A DNA stretch of 64,000 nucleotides from Castellaniella sp036379515. Lineage in GTDB: Bacteria > Pseudomonadota > Gammaproteobacteria > Burkholderiales > Burkholderiaceae_B. Both the position numbers and the translations under genes were made by a program. The stretch covers positions 124,001-188,000 of the forward strand of contig NZ_DASVGN010000031.1 of NCBI RefSeq assembly GCF_036379515.1, in the 5' to 3' direction. The notes beneath the pieces were generated by a model. That model made no database searches. It had not been told where the DNA came from and was given only the letters and a program-made list of their open reading frames with translations. Below, in pieces: positions 8,564 to 17,128 of the stretch (its first letter is position 1; each line of letters starts with the position of its first letter).

Positions 8564-9948
8564 GCACCCAGGGTGATCTGCTCGGAGCCGAGCCGTTGTC
8601 TTTGTCCGGACCTGCCTCTGGGCAGGGGCGCGCTCGCCACGCTGGGCACGGCACTGCGCCTGTGGGATCTCCCCTGAGTGCTCCTCTGGCAGAACTTCTT
8701 CGCCCCAAGTCTCTTTCCGAAGTCGTCGGTCAGTCTCATCTGCTCGGAGAAGGCCGGCCATTGCGCCTGGCTTTTGAATCTGGAAAGCCCCACTCGATGA
8801 TCTTCTGGGGGCCGCCCGGCGTGGGGAAAACCACACTGGCGCGATTGATGGCGGATGCCTTCGATTGTGAATTCATCGCGCTGTCGGCCGTGTTCTCGGG
8901 CGTGAAGGACATTCGGGCGGCCATGGAGCAGGCGCAACTGCATCAGCACCGGGGTCGCCAGACCATCCTGTTCGTCGATGAAATCCATCGGTTCAACAAA
9001 TCGCAGCAAGATGCGCTGCTTCCGTATGCTGAAAGCGGGCTGGTGACGCTGATTGGCGCCACCACCGAGAACCCGTCCTTCGAGGTGAATTCAGCGCTGC
9101 TCTCGCGAGCCCAGGTCTACGTTCTCAAACCGCTGACGGAGGACGAACTGCGTCAGTTGTTCGTGCGTGCGCGTGCGCAGGTGTTGGGTACCTTGCAGTT
9201 CGACGATCTTGCGATCGATACCTTGATCGGGTATTCAGATGGCGACGCCCGGCGGTTTCTGAATTTGCTGGAGCAGTGTCATACAGCTGCGGATGCGGCG
9301 CATGTCGCTCGCGTCGATGCTGCCTTCATGCAAAACGCGCTCACGCTCAACAGCCGACGCTTCGACAAGGGCGGCGACAATTTCTATGACCAGATCTCGG
9401 CCTTGCACAAATCGGTGCGCGGATCACACCCGGATGCTGCCTTGTATTGGCTGTGCCGCATGCTCGATGGGGGGGCCGATCCCCGTTACCTGGCACGTCG
9501 TATCGTGCGCATGGCCTGGGAGGACATCGGCCTTGCCGACCCCAGAGCCCTGCAGATTGCCAATGAGGCAGCCGGTACCTACGAGCGTCTGGGCTCGCCC
9601 GAAGGTGAACTCGCGCTGGGTCAGGCCGTGATCTATCTGGCCGTGGCCGCCAAGAGCAATGCGGGATACATGGCCTACAACCGGGCTCGTGCGTTCATCA
9701 AGCAGGACCGGAGCCGCGAGGTGCCAGTGCATCTGCGCAATGCTCCCACGAAGCTGATGAAAGAGCTGGGGTATGGGCACGACTATCGTTATGCGCACGA
9801 TGAGCCCGAGGCCTATGCGGCGGGTGAGACCTATCTGCCTGAAGGCGTGGCGGAGCCGGGGTGGTATCAGCCCACGCCGCGAGGACTGGAGGCCAGGATC
9901 GCCGAAAAGCTGGCCCATCTGCGTCAATTGGACAAAGACGCCAGCTGA
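8560..9948 (+). CDS. rarA: replication-associated recombination protein A (MgsA/RarA AAA+ ATPase)
   Basis: Clamp-loader-like AAA+ ATPase that acts at stalled replication forks. The protein has 462 residues. Walker A is GPPGVGKTTLARL at about residue 84, Walker B/DEIH is FVDEIHRFNKSQQD near 138, and sensor 1 is IGATTENPSFEVNSALLSR. The C-terminal half carries the MgsA-type tetramerisation region (YDQISALHKSVRGS, ARRIVRMAWEDIGLADPRA). Translationally coupled to lolA and convergent with the downstream MFS gene. Confidence 0.96.
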   Translation: MSTQGDLLGAEPLSLSGPASGQGRARHAGHGTAPVGSPLSAPLAELLRPKSLSEVVGQSHLLGEGRPLRLAFESGKPHSMIFWGPPGVGKTTLARLMADAFDCEFIALSAVFSGVKDIRAAMEQAQLHQHRGRQTILFVDEIHRFNKSQQDALLPYAESGLVTLIGATTENPSFEVNSALLSRAQVYVLKPLTEDELRQLFVRARAQVLGTLQFDDLAIDTLIGYSDGDARRFLNLLEQCHTAADAAHVARVDAAFMQNALTLNSRRFDKGGDNFYDQISALHKSVRGSHPDAALYWLCRMLDGGADPRYLARRIVRMAWEDIGLADPRALQIANEAAGTYERLGSPEGELALGQAVIYLAVAAKSNAGYMAYNRARAFIKQDRSREVPVHLRNAPTKLMKELGYGHDYRYAHDEPEAYAAGETYLPEGVAEPGWYQPTPRGLEARIAEKLAHLRQLDKDAS

Positions 9949-10000
9949 CGCATCGGTCACTGGCCGCGAATACAAGAATGCAGGCGGTTTGTCGTGGCGG

Positions 10001-11392
10001 TCACCACGCCCCATGATGTTCCGGCACCTGTGCCACCAGGGTCATCATCACCAACAGCAGGCCCCCCCATCCGACGTAAGCCCAGGCGTGCGCCAGCCCC
10101 GGGTTGCTTGCGTTCGCAATGACGGCAGTGGTGATGGAGATGCTGACGATCGCACCGATCTGCATGGCCATGGTTCTGAGTGCAGCGAGTGTGGGTGCCC
10201 GGTCGGGTGCCAATTGAAAGCCTGCGTTACGGCTGGCGGGTGACAGCCAGCCCGCGCCGAAGCCGATCAGGGCGGCTGCAATGGCAAGCCAGAGATAGGG
10301 ATGCAAACCCCACGGGGGGACCGCCAGCATCACGGTTCCCAGGCCGATCGTGGCCAGCCCGGCGTAGATGGGCGAGTGGTAACCCGTCTTGCGCAAGGTC
10401 AGGACGGCCAAGGCTGACGAGGGCAGGGCGATGAGCCCTTCAACGGTCAGGATGGTGCCTGAGCCCAGTGCCGAGATCCCGTATCTGGACGCGGCATAGA
10501 GTGGGATCAGCGAGATGATCCCGACCACCGTCCCGCCTCCGAAGTTGATGAGGTTCACGTTGCGGAATCCGGGTCCGCCCATGAGATAACCGGGAATGAA
10601 GGGTTGCGCCGTGACCCGCGAGTGACGAATGAACAGGGCAAAGGCAATCAGTCCGAGAACCGTTGGCAGTACGACGTCCGGTAGCCAGGTCGACTGGTGC
10701 CCACCGCCGCTCAGCCCGTTGAAGGCCAGCATCAGGCATAGCATTCCGGCGCCAAGCTGCGTCATTCCCTTGAAATCCATCGGCTCACGCTTTTGTTTCT
10801 GCTGGATGTCGACTGGAACGAAGTAAAAGGTCAGCAAGGAGAGCACGATCCCGATTGGGACGTTGACGAAGAAGATGCCGCGCCAGGACCAGTAGGTGAC
10901 GAACAGCCCGCCGAAGATGGGCCCTATCATGGCGCCGATCGGGAACATGCTGCCGAAGAGGCCCAATGCCCGATCTCGATCCGAGCCCAGGTGAGTCACG
11001 ATGAGTCCCGTGGCCGCCGGGTAGAACCCCGCTACCCCCACGGCCTGGACGAAGCGCAGGGCGACCAGCGTGTAGATGTCGTTGCTCAGCCCGCAAGACA
11101 GCGAAGCCAGCGTGAACAGAATGATGGAGCCCTGGAAGACACGGCGGTGGCCGTGCTGTTCGCATAGCTTGCCGGCGACAGGCACAAAAAGCAGCATGCC
11201 CAGCGCGTAGATGGTGATGGTCCACGCGACCCACGAAATGGGGGCGTCCAGGTCTTTTTGCAGCGTGTCCAGTGCAGTCGCGACGATCGTTTGATCGATC
11301 GCATTCATGAGCAGTGCGACGACTGTCAGAAGAAATATGACTAGTGGGTGTTTCTTGCGTGAGGCCCGGAGGTCTTGGGTGGTCGGTGTCAC
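10001..11392 (-). CDS. MFS transporter, DHA2 (EmrB/QacA-like) drug exporter family
   Basis: Proton-driven inner-membrane exporter of 463 residues. About 14 hydrophobic segments are visible, which fits the DHA2 group. The first loop has the MFS motif A variant AGKLCEQHGHRRVFQ, and motif-C-like glycine-rich stretches follow (FPIGAMIGPIFGGLF). It stands alone: convergent with rarA and divergent from the aromatic catabolic cluster across 248 bases, so it could share control with that cluster. The substrate is unknown. Confidence 0.85.
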   Translation of the reverse strand: MTPTTQDLRASRKKHPLVIFLLTVVALLMNAIDQTIVATALDTLQKDLDAPISWVAWTITIYALGMLLFVPVAGKLCEQHGHRRVFQGSIILFTLASLSCGLSNDIYTLVALRFVQAVGVAGFYPAATGLIVTHLGSDRDRALGLFGSMFPIGAMIGPIFGGLFVTYWSWRGIFFVNVPIGIVLSLLTFYFVPVDIQQKQKREPMDFKGMTQLGAGMLCLMLAFNGLSGGGHQSTWLPDVVLPTVLGLIAFALFIRHSRVTAQPFIPGYLMGGPGFRNVNLINFGGGTVVGIISLIPLYAASRYGISALGSGTILTVEGLIALPSSALAVLTLRKTGYHSPIYAGLATIGLGTVMLAVPPWGLHPYLWLAIAAALIGFGAGWLSPASRNAGFQLAPDRAPTLAALRTMAMQIGAIVSISITTAVIANASNPGLAHAWAYVGWGGLLLVMMTLVAQVPEHHGAW

Positions 11393-11640
11393 GGAGCGTG
11401 GGCCTGCGGTCGAGAGAGGGCGAGCTTGAATCAGTTCGTCGTTCCAGTAGCTTACCCCATTGAGAAATGGCGCCTGGCTTCCTTGGTTTCTGATCGGTGC
11501 TTGATCTATATTTAGCGCTCTAATATTATTGAAAAGCCCTGCAGTCTCTGTGCTCTTTGGGCGCGCCGCGTGCGACGCGGTTGTTATTGCAGAGATCTTC
11601 AGAGAGGTGGTTTTTAAAACTCGAATGATCGATAACCGTG
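11393..11640. other. divergent intergenic region before the aromatic cluster
   Basis: Separates the minus-strand MFS gene from the class II aldolase-family gene. It is more A+T-rich than its surroundings and carries the motif CTAATATTATTGAA at 11520-11533, found again with one change before the oxygenase gene. No reading frame of note. Confidence 0.5.
11520..11533 (+). promoter_or_regulatory. AT-rich repeated motif, copy 1 (candidate MarR operator)
   Basis: CTAATATTATTGAA lies about 108 bases before the aldolase-family gene. It matches 13 of 14 bases with 12496-12509 before the oxygenase gene. A shared operator for the cluster's MarR regulator is an inference. Confidence 0.35.
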
Positions 11641-12372
11641 ATGGAGCCTGTCAGCATGGATGATGCCACTCAAACCTGTCGTGAAGACTTGGTGCTTGCC
11701 AACCATATCCTGGCGCAAAACAATGTGCTGGATGGTTTTGGCCACGCCAGCGTCCGCAACCCCGTGAATCCTGAGCGATTCTTTCTGTCGCGGTCTCTGG
11801 CACCGGGAATCGTCACTCTGGACGATCTGGTCGAGTTCGATCTGGATTCCAATCCAGTCTCCTCTGAGACACGCAAGCTGTATCTTGAGCGCTTCATCCA
11901 TGGCGAGATCTATCGGAAGCGACCGGACGTGCAAGCCATCGTGCACAGCCATTCGGCCGCAGTGGTGCCTTTCACGGTCTCTTCGGTTCCGCTGCGCCCG
12001 ATCTTTCATATGGCCGGGTTTCTCGCGGACGGCGCTCCCGTTTTTGACATTGCCGAACGGTTCGGGGCCACGGACATGCTGGTGACTTGTCAGGAGCAAG
12101 GGGTGGCGCTCGCTGAGTCGCTGGACGCAGCTGCGGTCTGTCTGATGCGCGGGCATGGCTTCGTGTCCGTGGGAACGACAGTGCAGATTGCGGTCTATCG
12201 TGCCATTTACACGCAGCAGAATGCCGCCTTGCTCGAAACAGCCCTCAATCTGGGTGGGCCGATCCACTTTCTGGCTCCCGAAGAGGGGCGGCTGGCCGAT
12301 CACTCCATTCAGACCGTCATGCAGCGCCCCTGGGGCCTTTGGAAGGCACGCGCAGAAGCGTCGCAGCAGTAG
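11641..12372 (+). CDS. class II aldolase/adducin family protein, possible aromatic acid decarboxylase
   Basis: Cytosolic metal-dependent lyase of 243 residues. The zinc-binding residues of the family are visible: HSHS near residue 101 (VQAIVHSHSAAVV) and the later His in MRGHGFVSVG near 170; an N-terminal GFGHASVRNP segment is also typical. Members include sugar-phosphate aldolases and the 3,4-dihydroxyphthalate decarboxylase PhtC of actinobacterial phthalate pathways. As first gene of a phthalate-like cluster, a decarboxylase or aldolase step on a ring-hydroxylated acid is plausible but inferred. Starts at 11638 (GTG), 11641 and 11656 are all in frame, none with a good ribosome binding site. 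Confidence 0.8.
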   Translation: MEPVSMDDATQTCREDLVLANHILAQNNVLDGFGHASVRNPVNPERFFLSRSLAPGIVTLDDLVEFDLDSNPVSSETRKLYLERFIHGEIYRKRPDVQAIVHSHSAAVVPFTVSSVPLRPIFHMAGFLADGAPVFDIAERFGATDMLVTCQEQGVALAESLDAAAVCLMRGHGFVSVGTTVQIAVYRAIYTQQNAALLETALNLGGPIHFLAPEEGRLADHSIQTVMQRPWGLWKARAEASQQ

Positions 12373-12433
12373 CAATTTGCGAACGCCAGCCCCGGTTGCT
12401 TGAAGTCCATGGGCTGGACGTCTCTGGACTTCG

Positions 12434-12463
12434 TTTCGGGTATTCCGTTTCGGGTTTTCGGGT
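12434..12463 (+). repeat. three short TTTCGGGT direct repeats
   Basis: TTTCGGGT occurs at 12434-12441, 12448-12455 and 12456-12463 in the gap between the aldolase-family and oxygenase genes. Function unknown; it may be a chance low-complexity stretch. Confidence 0.4.
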
Positions 12464-12473
12464 ATCCCCTTAC

Positions 12474-12509
12474 TTGAATAATTATTATTAGATCACTAAC
12501 ATTATTGAA
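12474..12509 (+). promoter_or_regulatory. AT-rich inverted/repeated motif, copy 2 (candidate MarR operator)
   Basis: CTAACATTATTGAA at 12496-12509 repeats the motif at 11520-11533 with a single change. A near inverted half, TTGAATAAT at 12474-12482, lies 18 bases before the ATTATTGAA part. The element sits 65 to 100 bases before the oxygenase start, where an operator would be expected. Confidence 0.4.
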
Positions 12510-12573
12510 TCACCCCACGGTCGATGCAGCTATGGGGTCACCCAACGGAACATTCTCAAGAGGCAAGCCGGCC

Positions 12574-13860
12574 ATGACCCACGATGAAAACGAGTTGCTG
12601 TGCAAGGTAGAGGGTGATGCGCCGATGGGCCAGCTGATGCGCCAGCACTGGTTACCGGCGTGCCTCAGCGAAGAAATCAGCGAATCGGATTCTGATCCTG
12701 TCCGTGTACGGATGTTGGGTGAAGACCTGGTCGCGTTTCGCGATAGCAAAGGTCGTGTGGGCCTGATGGCAGAGCACTGCCCGCACCGAGGTGCATCCCT
12801 GTTTTATGGTCGCAACGAAGAGTGTGGCTTACGCTGCCTGTACCATGGCTGGAAATTCGATGTGGATGGCAAGGTGCTCGAGATGGTGTCCGAGCCAGCG
12901 GGCAGCGACCTGCCGAGCAAGGTGCACCATCTTGCCTACAAGACGCATGAGTGGGCTGGCATCGTCTGGGCCTACATGGGCTCCCTGGATCAGGTGCCGG
13001 AATTCGTTCCGCCTCCTTGGGCACCCAGCAAAGATGTCCGGGTCAGCATTGCCAAAGTGATTGTGCCCTGTAACTGGGCACAGATTCTGGAAGGCAATAT
13101 CGATTCTTCGCATAGCTCAAGCCTGCACTCGTCCGACATGGTGGCGGCGCGCGTCAGTGGCAGCGAGGCGACCGACAAGAAATGGCTACGCCCGACGACT
13201 GACAAGGCGCCGCGCCTGCAGATCGAACACACCCCTTATGGGTTTCGTTACGCGGCCATCCGGCGTCCCATCACAGGCGCGGACGAGAACGACTACATCC
13301 GTTCTACCGTCTTCATCGCTCCGTCGTCAGCGCTGATTCCACCCAATAACCGGTACAACGTCGCCAACATCAACGTGCCTATGGATGACACGCACACGGT
13401 GTTCCATTTCATTGCCTGGGGCAACCCGCAAACCACTCCTGATACCGAGGCCTGGCGCCGGTTCCTGGGGCAGAGTATCGGCTCGGATCTGGATGTGCTG
13501 TACCGGCCTTACCGCAATGCGGAAAACAGGTTCTGGCAAGATCGGCAGGCCATGCGTGCCGGCAATTTCACCGGCATCAAAGGGTTTCCCAATCAGGATC
13601 TGGCCATGTGGACCAGTCTGGGCCCCATTGCCGACCGTAGCGCCAAGGGTGAGACCTTGGCGGCAGGGGATCTGGCTGTCGTAGAGTTTCGGCGCACCAT
13701 GATTGAGGCCGTCAAGGCGTTTCAGTCGGGGAGGCCCGCCATTGGCACTGGCGAGGCTCATGTTCGTGCCTCGGTGTGTTCATTTCAGGGGATCTTCCCG
13801 AAGAGCACCGATTGGCGGACCTGCGACGTGCATCCGGTCACCGGGGCGGATGCCCTGTAG
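12574..13860 (+). CDS. Rieske aromatic-ring hydroxylating dioxygenase, phthalate 4,5-dioxygenase-like oxygenase
   Basis: Oxygenase component that cis-dihydroxylates an aromatic acid. The protein has 428 residues. The Rieske [2Fe-2S] ligands are in CPHRGASLFYGRNEECG and CLYHGW (residues about 68-92), and the mononuclear iron site is EGNIDSSHSSSLH near residue 185. The overall pattern, including NELLCKVEGDAPMGQLMRQHW at the N terminus (quoted to motif length), matches the phthalate 4,5-dioxygenase group (Pht3/OphA2), which has only one subunit type. I chose ATG 12574 by family alignment, with AAGAGG ten bases upstream; in-frame codons at 12505 and 12532 are less likely. The exact substrate is not proven. 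Confidence 0.9.
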   Translation: MTHDENELLCKVEGDAPMGQLMRQHWLPACLSEEISESDSDPVRVRMLGEDLVAFRDSKGRVGLMAEHCPHRGASLFYGRNEECGLRCLYHGWKFDVDGKVLEMVSEPAGSDLPSKVHHLAYKTHEWAGIVWAYMGSLDQVPEFVPPPWAPSKDVRVSIAKVIVPCNWAQILEGNIDSSHSSSLHSSDMVAARVSGSEATDKKWLRPTTDKAPRLQIEHTPYGFRYAAIRRPITGADENDYIRSTVFIAPSSALIPPNNRYNVANINVPMDDTHTVFHFIAWGNPQTTPDTEAWRRFLGQSIGSDLDVLYRPYRNAENRFWQDRQAMRAGNFTGIKGFPNQDLAMWTSLGPIADRSAKGETLAAGDLAVVEFRRTMIEAVKAFQSGRPAIGTGEAHVRASVCSFQGIFPKSTDWRTCDVHPVTGADAL

Positions 13861-13896
13861 CCAAGGTCCGTTCATTGACACTACCCGGAGAACACT

Positions 13897-14886
13897 GTGG
13901 CCAAACTGGCACTATCCATCGCCATGGGCGATTACGACCGGAATCGTCCGCTTTTCGACGGCGACGTCCAGATTGACGGGGTCGACCCGACCTTCATGTT
14001 GCTGAGTCCGGAAGAGATGTTCTTTCGAGCCTTTCGGTATCAGGATTTCGACGTCAGCGAAATCTCATTTTCAAGCTACCTGGTCAAGGTGGCTCAGGGG
14101 ACAAGTCCCTATATTGCATTGCCGGCCTTCCTGTCGCGGGCCTTCCGGCATACGTCGATTTATGTGCGTAAAGACAGGGTCCGGTCGCCCGCCGACCTGA
14201 AGGGCAAACGGATTGGCATTCCCGAATACCAACTGACCGCTATCGTGTGGGCACGTGCGCTGTTACAAGACGACTACGGGGTCGCCCCTTCTGATGTGCA
14301 TTGGGTACGGGGTGGTATCGATCAGCCTGGGCGGCTGGAGAAAATCAAGCTGACGCTTCCTCCCGGTGTCGAGCTGTCGGATGCCCCTGCCGACACCACG
14401 ATCTCCGACATGCTGGATCGAGGGGAGCTCGATGGTTTTATCGCCCCGCGCGCGCCGTCCGGGGCTGCACAGCACAACCCGGATATTGCTTGGTTGTTCG
14501 ACGATCCCACCGCAGTGGCAAAAGATTACTACCGCCGTACCGGGATCTTCCCGATCATGCATCTGCTCGGGCTGCGTCGCTCATTGGCAGATCAACACCC
14601 CTGGCTGGCGGGGGCACTGCTGAAGGCATTCGAGCAGTCCAAGGCCCGTGCGCTTGAGAAATTGTCGGATACGTCGGCCACCAAAATCACGCTGCCATTT
14701 GTCGAAGAGCAACTCAAGGCGGCTCGAGAGTCGCTGGGTGAGGATTTTTGGTCTTATGGCGTGGCGCCCAATCGCAAGACGCTTGAAACCTTCACACGAC
14801 ACCATTTTCAGCAAGGCCTCTCGAGCCGTCTCGTCTCCGTGGATGAGCTGTTCCATCCGAGTACCTACGAATCCTTCAAGATCTGA
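13897..14886 (+). CDS. 4,5-dihydroxyphthalate decarboxylase-like protein (Pht5 family)
   Basis: Predicted decarboxylase that converts 4,5-dihydroxyphthalate to protocatechuate. The 329-residue length equals that of Pht5. Family features include LSIAMGDYDRNRPLFDG at the N terminus, the segment SPADLKGKRIGIPEYQLTA and GELDGFIAPRAPS. The fold resembles periplasmic binding proteins, but no signal peptide is present, which fits a cytosolic enzyme. The GTG start at 13897 has GGAG six bases upstream. It follows the oxygenase by 36 bases in the same operon. Confidence 0.88.
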   Translation: MAKLALSIAMGDYDRNRPLFDGDVQIDGVDPTFMLLSPEEMFFRAFRYQDFDVSEISFSSYLVKVAQGTSPYIALPAFLSRAFRHTSIYVRKDRVRSPADLKGKRIGIPEYQLTAIVWARALLQDDYGVAPSDVHWVRGGIDQPGRLEKIKLTLPPGVELSDAPADTTISDMLDRGELDGFIAPRAPSGAAQHNPDIAWLFDDPTAVAKDYYRRTGIFPIMHLLGLRRSLADQHPWLAGALLKAFEQSKARALEKLSDTSATKITLPFVEEQLKAARESLGEDFWSYGVAPNRKTLETFTRHHFQQGLSSRLVSVDELFHPSTYESFKI

Positions 14887-14906
14887 TTTTCAACAGGTTC
14901 CTTACC

Positions 14907-15899
14907 ATGCAGGTGCTCGACGATGCGCTGTCCGTCCAGTCGGACCCACAAGGCTTGATGACGCTGGCGCTGACCATCACACAGAAATATGCCGTAGCGC
15001 GCGACATCTACGCTTTTGAACTGGTGGCTGCACAGCAGAAGACGCTCCCTGCGTTTACGCCGGGTGCCCATATCAGGGTGCGTACCCCCAATGGCGAACT
15101 GCGAAAGTATTCGCTTTGCAATTCGCCCGACGATGCGGGACGCTATGTCATCACGGTCAAGCGTGACGCGCATGGGCGCGGCGGGTCCGTCAGCCTCGTG
15201 GATGACACCGTGCCAGGACAGACTCTGTTGGCTCAGCCACCGGACAATGCCTTCGCTCTGGTCGAAGATCCTCGGCGCTTGATCTTCATTGCGGGAGGGA
15301 TCGGCATCACACCGATGCTGTCGATGATCCGGTCGTTGGGCGACGACTCAACGATCCCTTGGTCTCTTTATTACCTGACTCACGATGAGCAGGGGACGGC
15401 TTACCGTGAGCTGCTCTCTGCGCCATCCTATGCTGGGCATGTGACCTTGCATCACAGCGGGAGTCGCCACGATCATTTCGACCTGTGGCCTGTGCTCGAG
15501 AAGCCGAATCAGGGGCATGTGTATTGCTGCGGGCCGCGTAAGCTCATGGTAGACGTGCGTGACATGTCGGGACATTGGTCCAGCAGCCGCATTCACTTCG
15601 AAAGTTTTCTGGAGGGCGGTGAGAAGAAGCCGGATGACAGGCCCTTCACGGTCACCCTCTCGCATTCGGGGCGCACACTTGCGATTCCCGTGGGCCAGTC
15701 CATCCTGGAGGTGTTGCGCAATGCGGGAGTGAACGTCCCATACTCTTGCGAGAGTGGGACCTGCGGCACGTGCAGGACACACTTGCTGCAGGGCGATGCC
15801 GATCATCGCGACATGGTCCTCATGCCTGAAGAAAAAGGCGACCAGATCATGGTGTGCGTCTCTCGGGCTAAATCCGACAACCTTGTTCTGGATTGGTGA
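14907..15899 (+). CDS. phthalate dioxygenase reductase-type flavo-iron-sulfur protein
   Basis: NADH-dependent electron-transfer partner of the Rieske oxygenase. The 330-residue protein has an N-terminal flavin domain (residues 10-110, with RKYSLCNSPDD), a nucleotide-binding domain (FIAGGIGITPML at about 128, then CCGPRKLM) and a C-terminal plant-type [2Fe-2S] ferredoxin domain with CESGTCGTCRTHLL. This FMN-NAD-ferredoxin order is that of phthalate dioxygenase reductase (Pht2/OphA1). Starts 20 bases after the decarboxylase gene and ends inside the start region of the next gene. Confidence 0.92.
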   Translation: MQVLDDALSVQSDPQGLMTLALTITQKYAVARDIYAFELVAAQQKTLPAFTPGAHIRVRTPNGELRKYSLCNSPDDAGRYVITVKRDAHGRGGSVSLVDDTVPGQTLLAQPPDNAFALVEDPRRLIFIAGGIGITPMLSMIRSLGDDSTIPWSLYYLTHDEQGTAYRELLSAPSYAGHVTLHHSGSRHDHFDLWPVLEKPNQGHVYCCGPRKLMVDVRDMSGHWSSSRIHFESFLEGGEKKPDDRPFTVTLSHSGRTLAIPVGQSILEVLRNAGVNVPYSCESGTCGTCRTHLLQGDADHRDMVLMPEEKGDQIMVCVSRAKSDNLVLDW

Positions 15900-15907
15900 A
15901 TCTGACC

Positions 15908-17092
15908 ATGGCACGAACTCCTGTTCAATTGCGTATCGGCGTCGTTGGTCTGGGGCGTGCATTTTCCTTGATGTTGCCGACCTTTCTGGCCGATTCACGG
16001 GTCCGTCTGGTGGCAGCCAGCGACCCACGCGAGGCGGCGCGTCGACAGTTTGCGTCGGATTTTGACGCACCTGTTTATTCGGATGTCGCCGATCTGGTCG
16101 CCGATGAGGCCGTCGACGTTGTGTATATCGCAAGCCCCCATCAGCTTCACCGGCAGCATACGCAGCTTGCGGCATCGGCAGGCAGGCATGTGTTGGTGGA
16201 AAAGCCCATGGCACTGAATCTGGCGGATTGCCATGCCATGATTCAGGCGTGTCGTGAGGCGAAAGTACAGCTGCTTGTCGGGCATTGCCACAGCTTCGAC
16301 ACCCCCTATCTGCGCGCACGCGACATGATCGCGAGCGGGCGCCTGGGGCGCGTCACGATGATCCAGGCCCAAAATTACACCGACTATCTGTACCGCCCCC
16401 GGCGACCGGAGGAATTGGTGACGGCTGAAGGCGGTGGCGCTGTGTTCAGCCAGGCAGCCCATCAGGTCGACATTGTGCGTTTGCTCGCCATGCAACGCCT
16501 GGTTCGGGTGCGTGCCGTGCTGGGCAACTGGGATCCTCGGCGCCCTACCGAGGGAGCCTACAGCGCACTGCTCTGGTTCGATCAGGGCGCTTATGCTTCC
16601 ATCAGCTATAACGGATACGGCCACTTTGACACCGACGAGTGGATGGGGTGGGTGGGTGAGATGGGTGCACCCAAAGATCCCAAATCGTATGGTGAGGCGC
16701 GCCGCCGGTTGCTCGCCATACGATCAAGCGAAGAAGAGGCGCACCTGAAGGCGGCCCGAACCTATGGCGGAGCCGATTACACTCCTCCTCGCGTGTCTCG
16801 GGAGCCTCGATCGTTTCAGCACTTTGGCCCCATTGTTGTGTCGTGTGAGCACGGAGACATCCGGCCGATGTCGGATGGGCTGAATGTGTATGCCGATCAG
16901 CAGCACAGCTTCTTGCCTCTGGAGCCCGCGGGCGTTCCGCGAGTAGAGGTCATCGATGAACTGGAAAGTGCGGTGACGGGTCATCAGCCGCCAGTTCATT
17001 CGGGTGAGTGGGCAATGGGTACCACCGAGGTCTGTCTTGCCATGCTGGAATCGCATCGCACGCGGCAGGACATAGCCCTGCACCATACCTGA
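15908..17092 (+). CDS. Gfo/Idh/MocA family oxidoreductase, probable dihydrodiol dehydrogenase (Pht4-like)
   Basis: NAD(P)-dependent dehydrogenase of 394 residues. The Rossmann motif GVVGLGRAF is at the N terminus, and the family hallmark VLVEKPMALN (the conserved EKP) is near residue 98. In the Pht4/OphB group such enzymes oxidise cis-4,5-dihydrodiol phthalate to the catechol, which fits this operon. A GTG at 15893 is in frame and overlaps the reductase stop; the ATG at 15908 is preferred. Last structural gene before the MarR regulator. Confidence 0.88.
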   Translation: MARTPVQLRIGVVGLGRAFSLMLPTFLADSRVRLVAASDPREAARRQFASDFDAPVYSDVADLVADEAVDVVYIASPHQLHRQHTQLAASAGRHVLVEKPMALNLADCHAMIQACREAKVQLLVGHCHSFDTPYLRARDMIASGRLGRVTMIQAQNYTDYLYRPRRPEELVTAEGGGAVFSQAAHQVDIVRLLAMQRLVRVRAVLGNWDPRRPTEGAYSALLWFDQGAYASISYNGYGHFDTDEWMGWVGEMGAPKDPKSYGEARRRLLAIRSSEEEAHLKAARTYGGADYTPPRVSREPRSFQHFGPIVVSCEHGDIRPMSDGLNVYADQQHSFLPLEPAGVPRVEVIDELESAVTGHQPPVHSGEWAMGTTEVCLAMLESHRTRQDIALHHT

Positions 17093-17128
17093 TATCATGT
17101 CAGAGGCTTACTATTCATCGTAGAAAAC

